This document shows positions 24,061 to 31,435 of a stretch of DNA of 64,000 nucleotides, in pieces. Position numbers and translations under genes: made by a program. The stretch is from Streptomyces griseomycini. Its GTDB lineage: Bacteria > Actinomycetota > Actinomycetes > Streptomycetales > Streptomycetaceae. Below the pieces are notes generated by a model. That model was not told the origin of the DNA. It searched no databases and saw only the letters and a program-made list of their open reading frames with translations. The first letter of the stretch is position 1. Each line of letters begins with the position of its first letter. The stretch spans positions 417,882 through 481,881 of the forward strand of contig NZ_JACHJI010000007.1 of the NCBI RefSeq assembly GCF_014203535.1. Direction: 5' to 3'.

Positions 24061-25887
24061 TCAGTCCAGGATCGTGATGCGGTCCGCCTTCGGCGGGGCG
24101 ATCGGGGACGTGGGCGTCGAGTTGGCCGTCAGGTACTGCTCCAGGGCCGCCAGGTCGTCCAGGCCGACCAGGTCGTTCGTGCCCTGGCCCAGCGTCGGGA
24201 AGCCGTCGCCGCCGCCCGCGAGGAAGCTGTTCGTGGCGACGCGGTAGGTGGCGGACTCGTCGATCGGCTCGCCGTTCAGCCTGATGGAGTCCGTGACGAC
24301 GCGGTCCGCGCCCTTCTTCGTCAGGTCCAGGGTGTAGGTCAGGCCGGAGGAGACCTGGAGGATCTTCGGGGCCGCCTCGTTCGGTCCGCTCACCTGCTCC
24401 TTGAGGGCCTGGACCAGCTGCGCGCCCGTGAAGTCCTGGAGGTTGACCGTGTTGGCGAAGGGCTGGACCGTGAAGCCCTCGGCGAAGGTCACCACACCGT
24501 CGCCCTCGGTGCCGCCGGCCGCGTAGGTCAGGGAGGCGCGGATGCCGCCGGGGTTCATCAGGGCCAGGTCGGTCTCCGGGTCCAGGGCCCTGCCGTGCGC
24601 CAGCTGCGCGTCGGCGATCAGGTCGCCGAGCGGGGACTCGGTGCCGTCCTTGGGGATGTCGCCGGAGATGTAGCCGATCGGGCGGTTGCCGATGGGGGCG
24701 GCGAGGGTGTTCCACCTGTCGATCAGCGCGGTCATGTCGGGCGCCCTGGGGACGTCCCGGGTGACCACGTGGTTCGCGGACTCCACGGCCGTACGGGCGA
24801 TGTCACCCGTGGCGCGGTCGTAGGTCAGCGTGGTGTCCGTGTAGAGGCGGCCGAAGGACGCGGCCGAGGTGACCGTGCGGGGCTTGCCCGCCGGGTCGGG
24901 GATCGTGCAGGCGTACGCCGCGTGGGTGTGGCCGGTGACCAGCGCGTCCACCTGCGGGGTGACGTTCTCGGCGATGTCCGCGATCGGGCCGGAGATGCCG
25001 TCGCCCGCGCCCGGGGAGTCGCAGTCGTAGTTGTAGGAGGAGGACGCCGGGAAGCCGCCCTCGTGGATGAGCGCGACGATGGACTTCACGCCCTGGCGCT
25101 GGAGCACCTTGGCGTACTTGTCGATCGTCTCGACCTCGTCCTCGAAGGACAGGCCCTTGACGCCCTCCGCCGAGACGATGTCCGGGGTGCCCTCGAGCGT
25201 CACGCCGATGAAGCCGATCTTGACGCCCTTCTTCTTCCACACCCAGTACGGCTTGAGGAGGGGCTTCTTCGTCTTCTCGTCCAGGACGTTCGCCGCCAGG
25301 TACGGGAAGTCGGCGCCCTCGAACTCCTCGTCGGTGTAACAGCCCTCGGTGGGGTGGCAGCCGCCGTTCTGCAGGCGGCGGAGCTCCTCGGCGCCCTCGT
25401 CGAACTCGTGGTTGCCGACCGAGGTGACGTCCAGGTCGAGCTTGTTCAGCGCCTCGATGGTGGGTTCGTCGTGGAAGAGGCCGGAGATGAGGGGGGACGC
25501 GCCGACCATGTCGCCGCCGGCGGCGGTGATGGAGTAGCGGTTGCCCTCGCGGGCCTCGCGCAGGTGGGTGGCGAGGTACTCCACGCCGCCCGCGTCGACG
25601 GTCTTCGTCGTGCCGTCCGGCTGGAGTTCGGTGACCCGGCCGGAAGAGCCCGACGGGGGCTCGAGGTTGCCGTGCAGGTCGTTGAAGGACAGCAGCTGCA
25701 CGTCCTGGTAGCGGCCGGGGTGGTGGCCGTGCCCGCGCGACTTGCTCTCGCCCGCGCTCGCCGACCCGGGCAGGGCGGCGGCGGCCAGTGCACCGGCGGT
25801 GAGGACGCCGGCGGCGGTGGCGAGGAGACGGTTCGTACGGCGTCTGCGGCGCTGTCGCTGCTGGTGCGCCGGGGATGTGGCTGGCAT
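24061..25887 (-). CDS. Secreted 5'-nucleotidase / metallophosphoesterase
   Basis: The 608-aa protein has a signal peptide (basic RRRRRTNRLL, hydrophobic LATAAGVLTAGALAAAALPG, then SASA). It shows the UshA/5'-nucleotidase metal motifs SFNDLHGNL (about residues 67-75), GGDMVGASP, SVGNHEFDEG (about 157-166), IHEGG and VTGHTHAAY (about 314-322). The C-terminal substrate-binding domain carries NPGGIRASL and GGGDGFPTL. It releases phosphate and nucleosides from extracellular nucleotides, so its neighbourhood with the phosphate genes is sensible; PhoP control is likely but the operator is not certain. Confidence 0.92.
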   Translation of the reverse strand: MPATSPAHQQRQRRRRRTNRLLATAAGVLTAGALAAAALPGSASAGESKSRGHGHHPGRYQDVQLLSFNDLHGNLEPPSGSSGRVTELQPDGTTKTVDAGGVEYLATHLREAREGNRYSITAAGGDMVGASPLISGLFHDEPTIEALNKLDLDVTSVGNHEFDEGAEELRRLQNGGCHPTEGCYTDEEFEGADFPYLAANVLDEKTKKPLLKPYWVWKKKGVKIGFIGVTLEGTPDIVSAEGVKGLSFEDEVETIDKYAKVLQRQGVKSIVALIHEGGFPASSSYNYDCDSPGAGDGISGPIADIAENVTPQVDALVTGHTHAAYACTIPDPAGKPRTVTSAASFGRLYTDTTLTYDRATGDIARTAVESANHVVTRDVPRAPDMTALIDRWNTLAAPIGNRPIGYISGDIPKDGTESPLGDLIADAQLAHGRALDPETDLALMNPGGIRASLTYAAGGTEGDGVVTFAEGFTVQPFANTVNLQDFTGAQLVQALKEQVSGPNEAAPKILQVSSGLTYTLDLTKKGADRVVTDSIRLNGEPIDESATYRVATNSFLAGGGDGFPTLGQGTNDLVGLDDLAALEQYLTANSTPTSPIAPPKADRITILD

Positions 25888-25961
25888 GCGCCCCCCTGTG
25901 TGTCTGAGTGGGTACCGGCGCAGCCTAGAGTCAACGCGCGTAGCGCGACAGGGCTCTCAGG

Positions 25962-25983
25962 GTTACAGCCTGGTTTATCTTTC
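25962..25983. promoter_or_regulatory. Possible PHO-box-like direct repeat upstream of 5'-nucleotidase
   Basis: GTTACAG and GTTTATC start 11 nt apart, at 25962 and 25973, about 75-95 nt upstream of the nucleotidase start. PhoP operators consist of 11-nt direct repeats near GTTCACC; these copies are imperfect, and are read on the plus strand, opposite to the gene. Confidence 0.3.
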
Positions 25984-26092
25984 GCCGCCGCCGTCCTCGC
26001 CGCCGCCGCCGTCACCGTCGTCGCCGTCGTGCGGCGCCCGTCCGCGCCCGCCCTCCTGCTCCCGCCCGTCCCCTCCGCTTACCCTCGTACGC

Positions 26093-27037
26093 ATGACCAG
26101 CGACGACATCGCACGGCCCGGACGGCCCCGCTCGCTCCAGACCTACGCCGCGCTCTCCCCCGAGCAGACCGAGGCGGTCCTCGCCCTGCTCGCTCAGGCC
26201 GCCCGGACCGACGGACAGCAGGCGGTGTCCGAGCAGGGGCGGTTGCAGCTGCGCGGCGGGGAGCGGGAGGGGGTCTCGCACCTGCTGCTCTTCGTCAACG
26301 GCGAGGACGGTGAGGACGACGTGCTCGTCGGGTACGCCCAGCTGGAGGACACCGACCCGGTGGAGCCGCCAGCCGCCGAGCTGGTCGTCCACCCCTCGCA
26401 CCGCGGGCACGGACACGGGCGGGCGCTCGGCGCCGCGTTGCTCGCCGCCTCCGGGAAGCGGCTGCGGGTGTGGGCGCACGGCGGGCACTCCGCCGCCCGG
26501 CACCTCGCCCAGGTGCTCGGGCTCACGCTGTTCCGGGAACTGCGGCAGATGCGGCGGCCGTTGGTGGGGTTCGACCTGCCCGACCCGGTGCTGCCGGAGG
26601 GCGTGACCGTGCGGACGTTCGTGCCGGGGCGGGACGACGCGGCCTGGCTCGCGGTGAACGCCGCCGCCTTCGCCCACCACCCCGAGCAGGGCTCCCTCAC
26701 CCAGCGCGACCTCGACGCCCGCGAGGCCGAGCCGTGGTTCGACCCCGAGGGCTTCTTCCTCGCCGAACGGGAGGGCCGGATCGTCGGCTTCCACTGGACC
26801 AAGGTGCACGAGGCGGAGGGCCTCGGCGAGGTGTACGTCCTCGGGGTGAGCCCCGACGCCCAGGGCGGCGGCCTCGGCAAGTCCCTCACGACGATCGGGC
26901 TGCGGCACCTGGCGGACAAGGGGCTGCCGACGGCGATGCTCTACGTCGACGCCGACAACAAGGCGGCGGTGTCCGTCTACGAGCGGCTCGGGTTCGTCAC
27001 GCACGAGACGGACCTGATGTACCGGACGGAGACCTGA
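26093..27037 (+). CDS. mshD: Mycothiol synthase
   Basis: The 314-aa protein has two GNAT domains in tandem, as MshD does. The N-terminal one holds ELVVHPSHRGHGHGRALG (about residues 99-116) and the C-terminal one VYVLGVSPDAQGGGLGKSL (about 248-266) with LYVDADNKAAVSVYERLGF. MshD acetylates the cysteine amine of desacetyl-mycothiol, the last step in making the main actinobacterial thiol. ATG at 26093 gives the family's MTSDD start. It is divergent from the 5'-nucleotidase (205 nt). Confidence 0.92.
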   Translation: MTSDDIARPGRPRSLQTYAALSPEQTEAVLALLAQAARTDGQQAVSEQGRLQLRGGEREGVSHLLLFVNGEDGEDDVLVGYAQLEDTDPVEPPAAELVVHPSHRGHGHGRALGAALLAASGKRLRVWAHGGHSAARHLAQVLGLTLFRELRQMRRPLVGFDLPDPVLPEGVTVRTFVPGRDDAAWLAVNAAAFAHHPEQGSLTQRDLDAREAEPWFDPEGFFLAEREGRIVGFHWTKVHEAEGLGEVYVLGVSPDAQGGGLGKSLTTIGLRHLADKGLPTAMLYVDADNKAAVSVYERLGFVTHETDLMYRTET

Positions 27038-27039
27038 CC

Positions 27040-27831
27040 CGACCCGCTCCGCCCGGCGGTTCCGCCACGCGGACCGCCCCCACCGCCGACCCCGCGCACA
27101 GCGGGACCGCCCACCGGCCGTGGGCCGCCGCCCACCTCTCGTCGTCCGGCGCCACGAACGGGGCCCGGTCCTCCGGTGCGAGCCGGTGCGCGAGGACGGC
27201 CACGGGCAGCAGGGCGGCCGCGACGGCCGGGCCCGGACGCGGCCCGTCCGTCAGACGGACCGTCACCGTGGCGCCGGCGAGCGCCAAGACGCGGACCACC
27301 GCCGCCTCCGGGTGACGCCGCCCACCGGGGGCCGGGCCCCCGCGGGGGCGAGCAGCAGCACCGCCACCGCGTGCTCCGGTGTCCTCGGCGGGCGGCGCCG
27401 CCGGCCGTGACCACGGCCCGGTGGCAGAGCACCGCCACGTCCTCCGTCCGGTGCACGGACGGCAGCACCGTGCGGCCCTCACCGGCCTGTGCGACCAACT
27501 CCCGGAAAACCCCGCGCTGTTCGGCGCCCAGGCCGACGGCGGGCTCGTCGAGGACGAGGAAACCGGGGCCGCCGGCGAGCGCGGCGGCCAGGGCGACCCG
27601 CTGCCGCATGCCGCCGGACAGCCTGCGGATCCGCTTGCCGCGCAGCTCGCCGGGGCCGCCCCGTCCGGCACGCGCCGCACCTCGCGGCGGCGTCCGCGCC
27701 GGCCGTGCCCCGGCGTCCTCACGGTGGCGGGCGGTGCCGCGCCCCACCGCGAGGAACGTCTCCCGGACGACCTCGTCGACGGTCCCCGCGTCGGCGCGCA
27801 GCAGCTCCCCGCCGCTTCTCGTTCCGCTCAC
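27040..27831 (-). pseudogene. Decayed ABC transporter ATPase (and possible permease) remnant
   Basis: One minus-strand frame keeps the second half of an ABC ATPase: signature LSGGMRQR, Walker B FLVLDEPAVGL and a late segment (SVHRTEDVAVLC) matching the usual 'STHxxEDV'. There is no Walker A, the expected first 100 residues are absent or frameshifted, and beyond the ATPase the frame turns into Arg/Gly-rich nonsense. In a neighbouring frame, residues such as VAAALLPVAVLAHRLAPEDRA look like relics of a further protein. The remnant lies against an intact GntR-ABC operon and may be an old relative of it. Confidence 0.65.
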
Positions 27832-27897
27832 GCCCCTCGCCGGACGAGCCCGGCCGATCGGTCCGCACGGTCCCGGTTGACTTTCCGGACCCCTTCC

Positions 27898-27933
27898 ACC
27901 ACCCTTTCACTACTCAATTAGTGAAAGGGTGGT
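27898..27933. promoter_or_regulatory. Palindromic operator of the GntR-ABC operon
   Basis: Two 15-nt arms (ACCACCCTTTCACTA and its exact complement) flank the 6-nt centre CTCAAT, ending 6 nt before the GntR start codon. The sequence is much more AT-rich than its surroundings and overlaps the likely promoter/leader. YtrA-type GntR repressors bind such long palindromes in front of their own operons; autorepression is inferred. Confidence 0.8.
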
Positions 27934-27939
27934 TGTCGA

Positions 27940-28365
27940 GTGGTCGACTACCGCATCGACCGGCACAGCGGCGTGGCCACCTACGTCCAGATCGTGCAGC
28001 AGACCAAACAGGCCCTGCGCCTGGGCGTGCTGGTGCCCGGCGACAAGCTGCCCACCGCCCGCGAGGTCGTCGAGGCCACCGCCGTCAACCCGAACACCGT
28101 GCTGAAGGCCTACCGCGAGCTGGAGCGCGAGGGCCTGGTGGAGGCCCGGCGCGGCCTCGGCACCTTCGTCCGGCGTTCCCTGGGCGCCGCCCCCGCCGAC
28201 TCCCCGCTGCGCGCGGAGCTGGAGGACTGGGCGGCCCGGGCCCGGGAGTCCGGACTGGAGCGGGAGGACGTGGCCGCGCTCTTCACCGACGTACTCGAGA
28301 AGCACTTCCAGGCACCACAGTCACATCAGCCACACCAGGCACACCCTCAGGGAGACCCGTCATGA
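27940..28365 (+). CDS. GntR-family (YtrA subfamily) repressor
   Basis: The 141-aa protein has an N-terminal winged helix with GDKLPTAREVVEATAVNPNTVLKAYRELEREGLVE (about residues 34-68, outline only) and a very short C-terminal dimerisation segment ending in His/Gln/Pro residues. Short length and the position before an ABC transporter are hallmarks of the YtrA subfamily. GTG start; a palindrome overlaps its ribosome site. Its stop overlaps the ATPase start as ATGA, so the two are translationally coupled. Confidence 0.88.
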   Translation: MVDYRIDRHSGVATYVQIVQQTKQALRLGVLVPGDKLPTAREVVEATAVNPNTVLKAYRELEREGLVEARRGLGTFVRRSLGAAPADSPLRAELEDWAARARESGLEREDVAALFTDVLEKHFQAPQSHQPHQAHPQGDPS

Positions 28366-29258
28366 CCGACCCGGCCATCGAGGCGACCGCGCTCGGCAAG
28401 CGCTTCGGCCGACGCGGGGCGTGGGCGCTGCGCGACTGCTCCTTCCGGCTGCCCGCCGGCCGCGTCTGCGCCGTCGTCGGCCCCAACGGCGCGGGCAAGT
28501 CCACGCTGCTCGCCCTGGCCGCCGGGCTGCTGGCCGCCACCGAGGGGTCGGTCGCCGTCCTCGGCACCGACCCGGCGTCGGCCCGTCCCCGCGTCGGCTT
28601 CGTCGACCAGGACAAGCCGCTGTACCCGCAGCTCACCGTCGCCGAGACGCTGCGCATGGGCGCCGACCTCAACCCCGGCCGCTGGGACGCGGACACCGCC
28701 GGGCGCGTCGTGGCCGGCGGCGACCTGGACCCGGGCAAGCGGATCCGGTCGCTCTCCGGCGGCCAGCGCACCCGGGTGGCGCTCGCCCTCGCCCTGGGCA
28801 AGCGGCCGGAACTGCTGCTCCTGGACGAGCCGATGGCCGACCTCGACCCGCTGGCCCGGCACGAGCTGATGGGCGTGCTGATGGGGCAGGCCGCCGGGCA
28901 CGGCACGACGATCGTGATGTCCTCGCACGTCGTCGCCGAACTGGAGGACTCCTGCGACCACCTGCTGCTGATCGGCGGCGGCCGGATCCGCCTCGCGGGC
29001 GAGATCGACGACCTGCTGGCCGCCCACGCGCGCGTCTCCGCCCCGGCGGAGACGGACCTCGCCCCGCACGAGGTCGTCGAGTCCCGCACCACCGGCCGCC
29101 AGCTCAGCGCGCTGGTCCGCCCGGCCGGCCCGCTGCCCGGCGACTGGCGCACCGCCGCGCCCTCGTTGGAGGAGCTCGTCCTGTCCCACCTGCGCAACCC
29201 CGAGGCCCCCGCCCTCGCCCCGACCCCGGCGCACGACACCACGGAGGCCGCCGCGTGA
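28362..29258 (+). CDS. ABC transporter ATPase
   Basis: The 298-aa protein has Walker A GPNGAGKS (about residues 40-47), Q-loop DQDKPLYP, signature LSGGQRTR (about 131-138), Walker B LLLLDEPMADLDP and the H-loop SSHVV. A C-terminal extension of about 80 residues is not part of the nucleotide-binding domain. It belongs with two downstream permeases, joined by 4-nt ATGA/GTGA overlaps. The system resembles YtrB-type exporters of envelope-active compounds; the substrate is unknown. Confidence 0.9.
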   Translation: MTDPAIEATALGKRFGRRGAWALRDCSFRLPAGRVCAVVGPNGAGKSTLLALAAGLLAATEGSVAVLGTDPASARPRVGFVDQDKPLYPQLTVAETLRMGADLNPGRWDADTAGRVVAGGDLDPGKRIRSLSGGQRTRVALALALGKRPELLLLDEPMADLDPLARHELMGVLMGQAAGHGTTIVMSSHVVAELEDSCDHLLLIGGGRIRLAGEIDDLLAAHARVSAPAETDLAPHEVVESRTTGRQLSALVRPAGPLPGDWRTAAPSLEELVLSHLRNPEAPALAPTPAHDTTEAAA

Positions 29259-30292
29259 CCACCGCCCCGACCGCACCGGCCGGCCCGGTGACCACCACCG
29301 CCCGCCCCGACCGCCCCGCCCGTGCTCCCCGCCAGCTGCGCTGGCTGCTGCGGCTGCACCGCCCGGCCGTGCTCGCCTGGACGGCGTTCGTCCTGGTGGC
29401 GGGCGCGGCGCTGCTGTGGCTCGGCGGGCCGCTGACCGACGCCTCGGCGGCGGCCTGGAAGGACTACAACGCCTGCGCCTTCTCCGAGCGCTGCTCCTAC
29501 GACCAGGACGCGATCGTCCGCTACAAGGACGTCTACACCTACACGACGTCCGCCGTACTGGTCGCGCCGTTCCTGGTCGCCGCGTGGGCGGGCGGCTCGC
29601 TGACCGGACGCGAGCTGGAGTCCGGCACCGCGAGGCTGGCCTGGACCCAGGGCGTCACCCCGGCCCGCTGGCTGGCCGGGCGGCTCGCCCTCCCGGCGGT
29701 GCTGGTCGCCGCCTCGACCGGTCTGCTGGTCTGGCTGCACCGCCTGGCCTGGACGGCGGGCGAAGGGCGCATCGACACCGCCAAGCCCTGGGACGACGCC
29801 GCCACCTTCTACGCCAACGGAACCGTCCCCGTGGCCCTCGCCCTGGCCGGGCTCTGCCTGGGCGCGCTGGAGGGGCTGCTGCTGCGCCGCTCCCTCGCCG
29901 CGCTCACCACCGCCGCGGTCGTCCTCGGCGGGCTGTGGGCGACCGTCCACACGGCCCTCCCGCACCTGTGGCCCACGGTCACCGTGGTCAGCAGCCTGCG
30001 CAACGGCCCCTCGGGCGCCGGCATCGCCGTCGGCGAGGGCGTCCTCACCTCCGGCGGCGACCGCCTGTCCGCCCCGTGCAGCAGCGGCATGATCCCGGGC
30101 TGCCGCACGGAGCTGGCCGACCTGGGCGCCACCGGCTTCTACCGCGACGTCCACCCGGTCGCGCACTACTGGCCGCTCCAGCTGACGGCCTCCGCCGTGC
30201 TGCTCGTCGTCGCCGCCCTGCTGGCCCTCACGGCCTTCCGCGTGCTGCGCCTGCGCACCGCCGGACCGGCCGGGAAGGGCGGCCCGGCGTGA
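29255..30292 (+). CDS. ABC transporter permease 1
   Basis: The 345-aa protein has a Pro/Ala-rich cytoplasmic N-terminus and about six transmembrane helices. An extracytoplasmic loop follows the first helix, with cysteines in NACAFSERCSY, and a second late loop has CSSGMIPGC. The cytoplasmic coupling region contains GRELESGTARLAWTQGVTP, shared almost unchanged with permease 2. GTG start overlaps the ATPase stop. It likely pairs with permease 2 as a heterodimeric exporter membrane domain. Confidence 0.82.
   Translation: MTTAPTAPAGPVTTTARPDRPARAPRQLRWLLRLHRPAVLAWTAFVLVAGAALLWLGGPLTDASAAAWKDYNACAFSERCSYDQDAIVRYKDVYTYTTSAVLVAPFLVAAWAGGSLTGRELESGTARLAWTQGVTPARWLAGRLALPAVLVAASTGLLVWLHRLAWTAGEGRIDTAKPWDDAATFYANGTVPVALALAGLCLGALEGLLLRRSLAALTTAAVVLGGLWATVHTALPHLWPTVTVVSSLRNGPSGAGIAVGEGVLTSGGDRLSAPCSSGMIPGCRTELADLGATGFYRDVHPVAHYWPLQLTASAVLLVVAALLALTAFRVLRLRTAGPAGKGGPA
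29591..29676 (+). repeat. 86-nt near-identical repeat, copy 1 (permease 1)
   Basis: This stretch differs from 30562-30647 at only two positions, although the two permease genes are otherwise strongly diverged. It codes the segment around GRELESGTARLAWTQG. Recent gene conversion or strong constraint could explain it. Confidence 0.9.
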
Positions 30293-31149
30293 GCACCACC
30301 GCACCCGTGCGGCTGCCCCGGACGGTGCTGCGGCTGCACCGCACGGCGCTGATCGTCTGGGGCGCGTTCGTCGCGGGCCTGACCGGCTGGCTGGTGTGGC
30401 TGAACGAGGTCACCGTGGACGCGGTGCGCGCGGCTCAGGCCCGCTGCTCGTCCACCTCGTGGGGCTGCATCGACGTCATCGAGTTCCTCGACTACAGCGA
30501 ACCGACCGGATACGTCGGCGCCCTGACCTGCTACAGCTTCCTCGCCGTCGCCGCCTTCACCGGCGGCTCGCTGATCGGACGCGAGCTGGAGTCGGGCACC
30601 GCGAGGCTGGCCTGGACCCAGGGCGTCACCCCGGCCCGCTGGCTGGCGGCCAAGCTGGCCGTGCCCGCGCTGGTCCTCACCGCCGGCGGCACCGCCCTGG
30701 TCCTGGTGTTCCGCTGGGGCTGGGCGGCGAACCGGGACCTCATGGGCGACAACTGGGCCTTCGCCGACGTCTTCGTGGCCCGCGGCCCGGCGACGGTGGC
30801 GTACGCCCTGTGCGCCCTCGCGGTCGGTGCGCTCACCGCGCTCCTCCTGCGCCGCGCGCTGCCCGCCCTCGCCGTCTCCGTCGCCGCGATGTGGCTGCTC
30901 AACGCCGTCCTGGAGCGTCACCGCGCCCGGCTGTGGCCGGCCGAGACCCGGACCTCGCCGAAGCCGTTCGAGCTGCCGTACGACGTCTGGCGGCTCGAGT
31001 GGGGCCGCACCGGCACCGGTCACCGCGCGACGTACCACCCCGCGTCCCACTTCTGGCCCCTGCACCTCGTCGAGACCGGCATCGTCCTCGCCGTCGCCGC
31101 CCTCGCCACGGCCGCCGCCTTCGCGGTGCTGCGCCGCCGCACGGCCTGA
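30289..31149 (+). CDS. ABC transporter permease 2 (paralogue of permease 1)
   Basis: The 286-aa protein has about six transmembrane helices in the same layout as permease 1, including GRELESGTARLAWTQGVTP in the coupling region and a final extracytoplasmic 'HPASHFWPLH' block that parallels HPVAHYWPLQ in permease 1. It lacks the N-terminal extension and the late Cys loop. GTG start overlaps the preceding stop (GTGA). Last gene of the GntR operon; followed by a perfect 30-nt palindrome. Confidence 0.82.
   Translation: MSTTAPVRLPRTVLRLHRTALIVWGAFVAGLTGWLVWLNEVTVDAVRAAQARCSSTSWGCIDVIEFLDYSEPTGYVGALTCYSFLAVAAFTGGSLIGRELESGTARLAWTQGVTPARWLAAKLAVPALVLTAGGTALVLVFRWGWAANRDLMGDNWAFADVFVARGPATVAYALCALAVGALTALLLRRALPALAVSVAAMWLLNAVLERHRARLWPAETRTSPKPFELPYDVWRLEWGRTGTGHRATYHPASHFWPLHLVETGIVLAVAALATAAAFAVLRRRTA
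30562..30647 (+). repeat. 86-nt near-identical repeat, copy 2 (permease 2)
   Basis: Second copy of the permease repeat, same reading frame, 971 nt after the first, with two mismatches. Confidence 0.9.
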
Positions 31150-31183
31150 ACGGCGCGTCCGTACTCCCCTTCCACGAAGCGTT

Positions 31184-31213
31184 CGTACGTCCCTCCCCGG
31201 GGAGGGACGTACG
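31184..31213. terminator. Perfect 30-nt palindrome between ABC operon and ppk
   Basis: CGTACGTCCCTCCCC is followed directly by its exact complement, giving a 15-bp arm palindrome 35 nt after the permease stop. It most likely folds as the operon terminator. The rest of the 286-nt gap before ppk holds the ppk promoter; no clear PHO box could be read there. Confidence 0.75.
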
Positions 31214-31435
31214 GCCGCGCCTCCCGCGGGCCGCCGCCCGCTATCCGGGACGTCATGTCTCCGTAACCGCCGATTCAGACAGGCTTGCGACGCTCGGCCA
31301 ATGCATCCCGCCGCGCCAGAGCCTTCGCCACCCCGACGGGGGAACGGGGAGAACGGGAACGCCTCAGGGCCACCACCGCTCCCACCCGCGTTCTCCGACG
31401 CGCCCGTGACGCTGCAGGCGCGGAAGAATGGGTCC

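Noticed and set aside
28283..30304. 673-codon minus-strand frame across the ABC operon
   Set aside because: Antisense to confidently identified ATPase and permease genes with overlapping starts; no domain features.
31230..31300. Possible PHO box before ppk (CCGTAACCGCCGATTCAG region)
   Set aside because: No pair of GTTCACC-like units at 11-nt spacing could be read on either strand; only weak single words are present.
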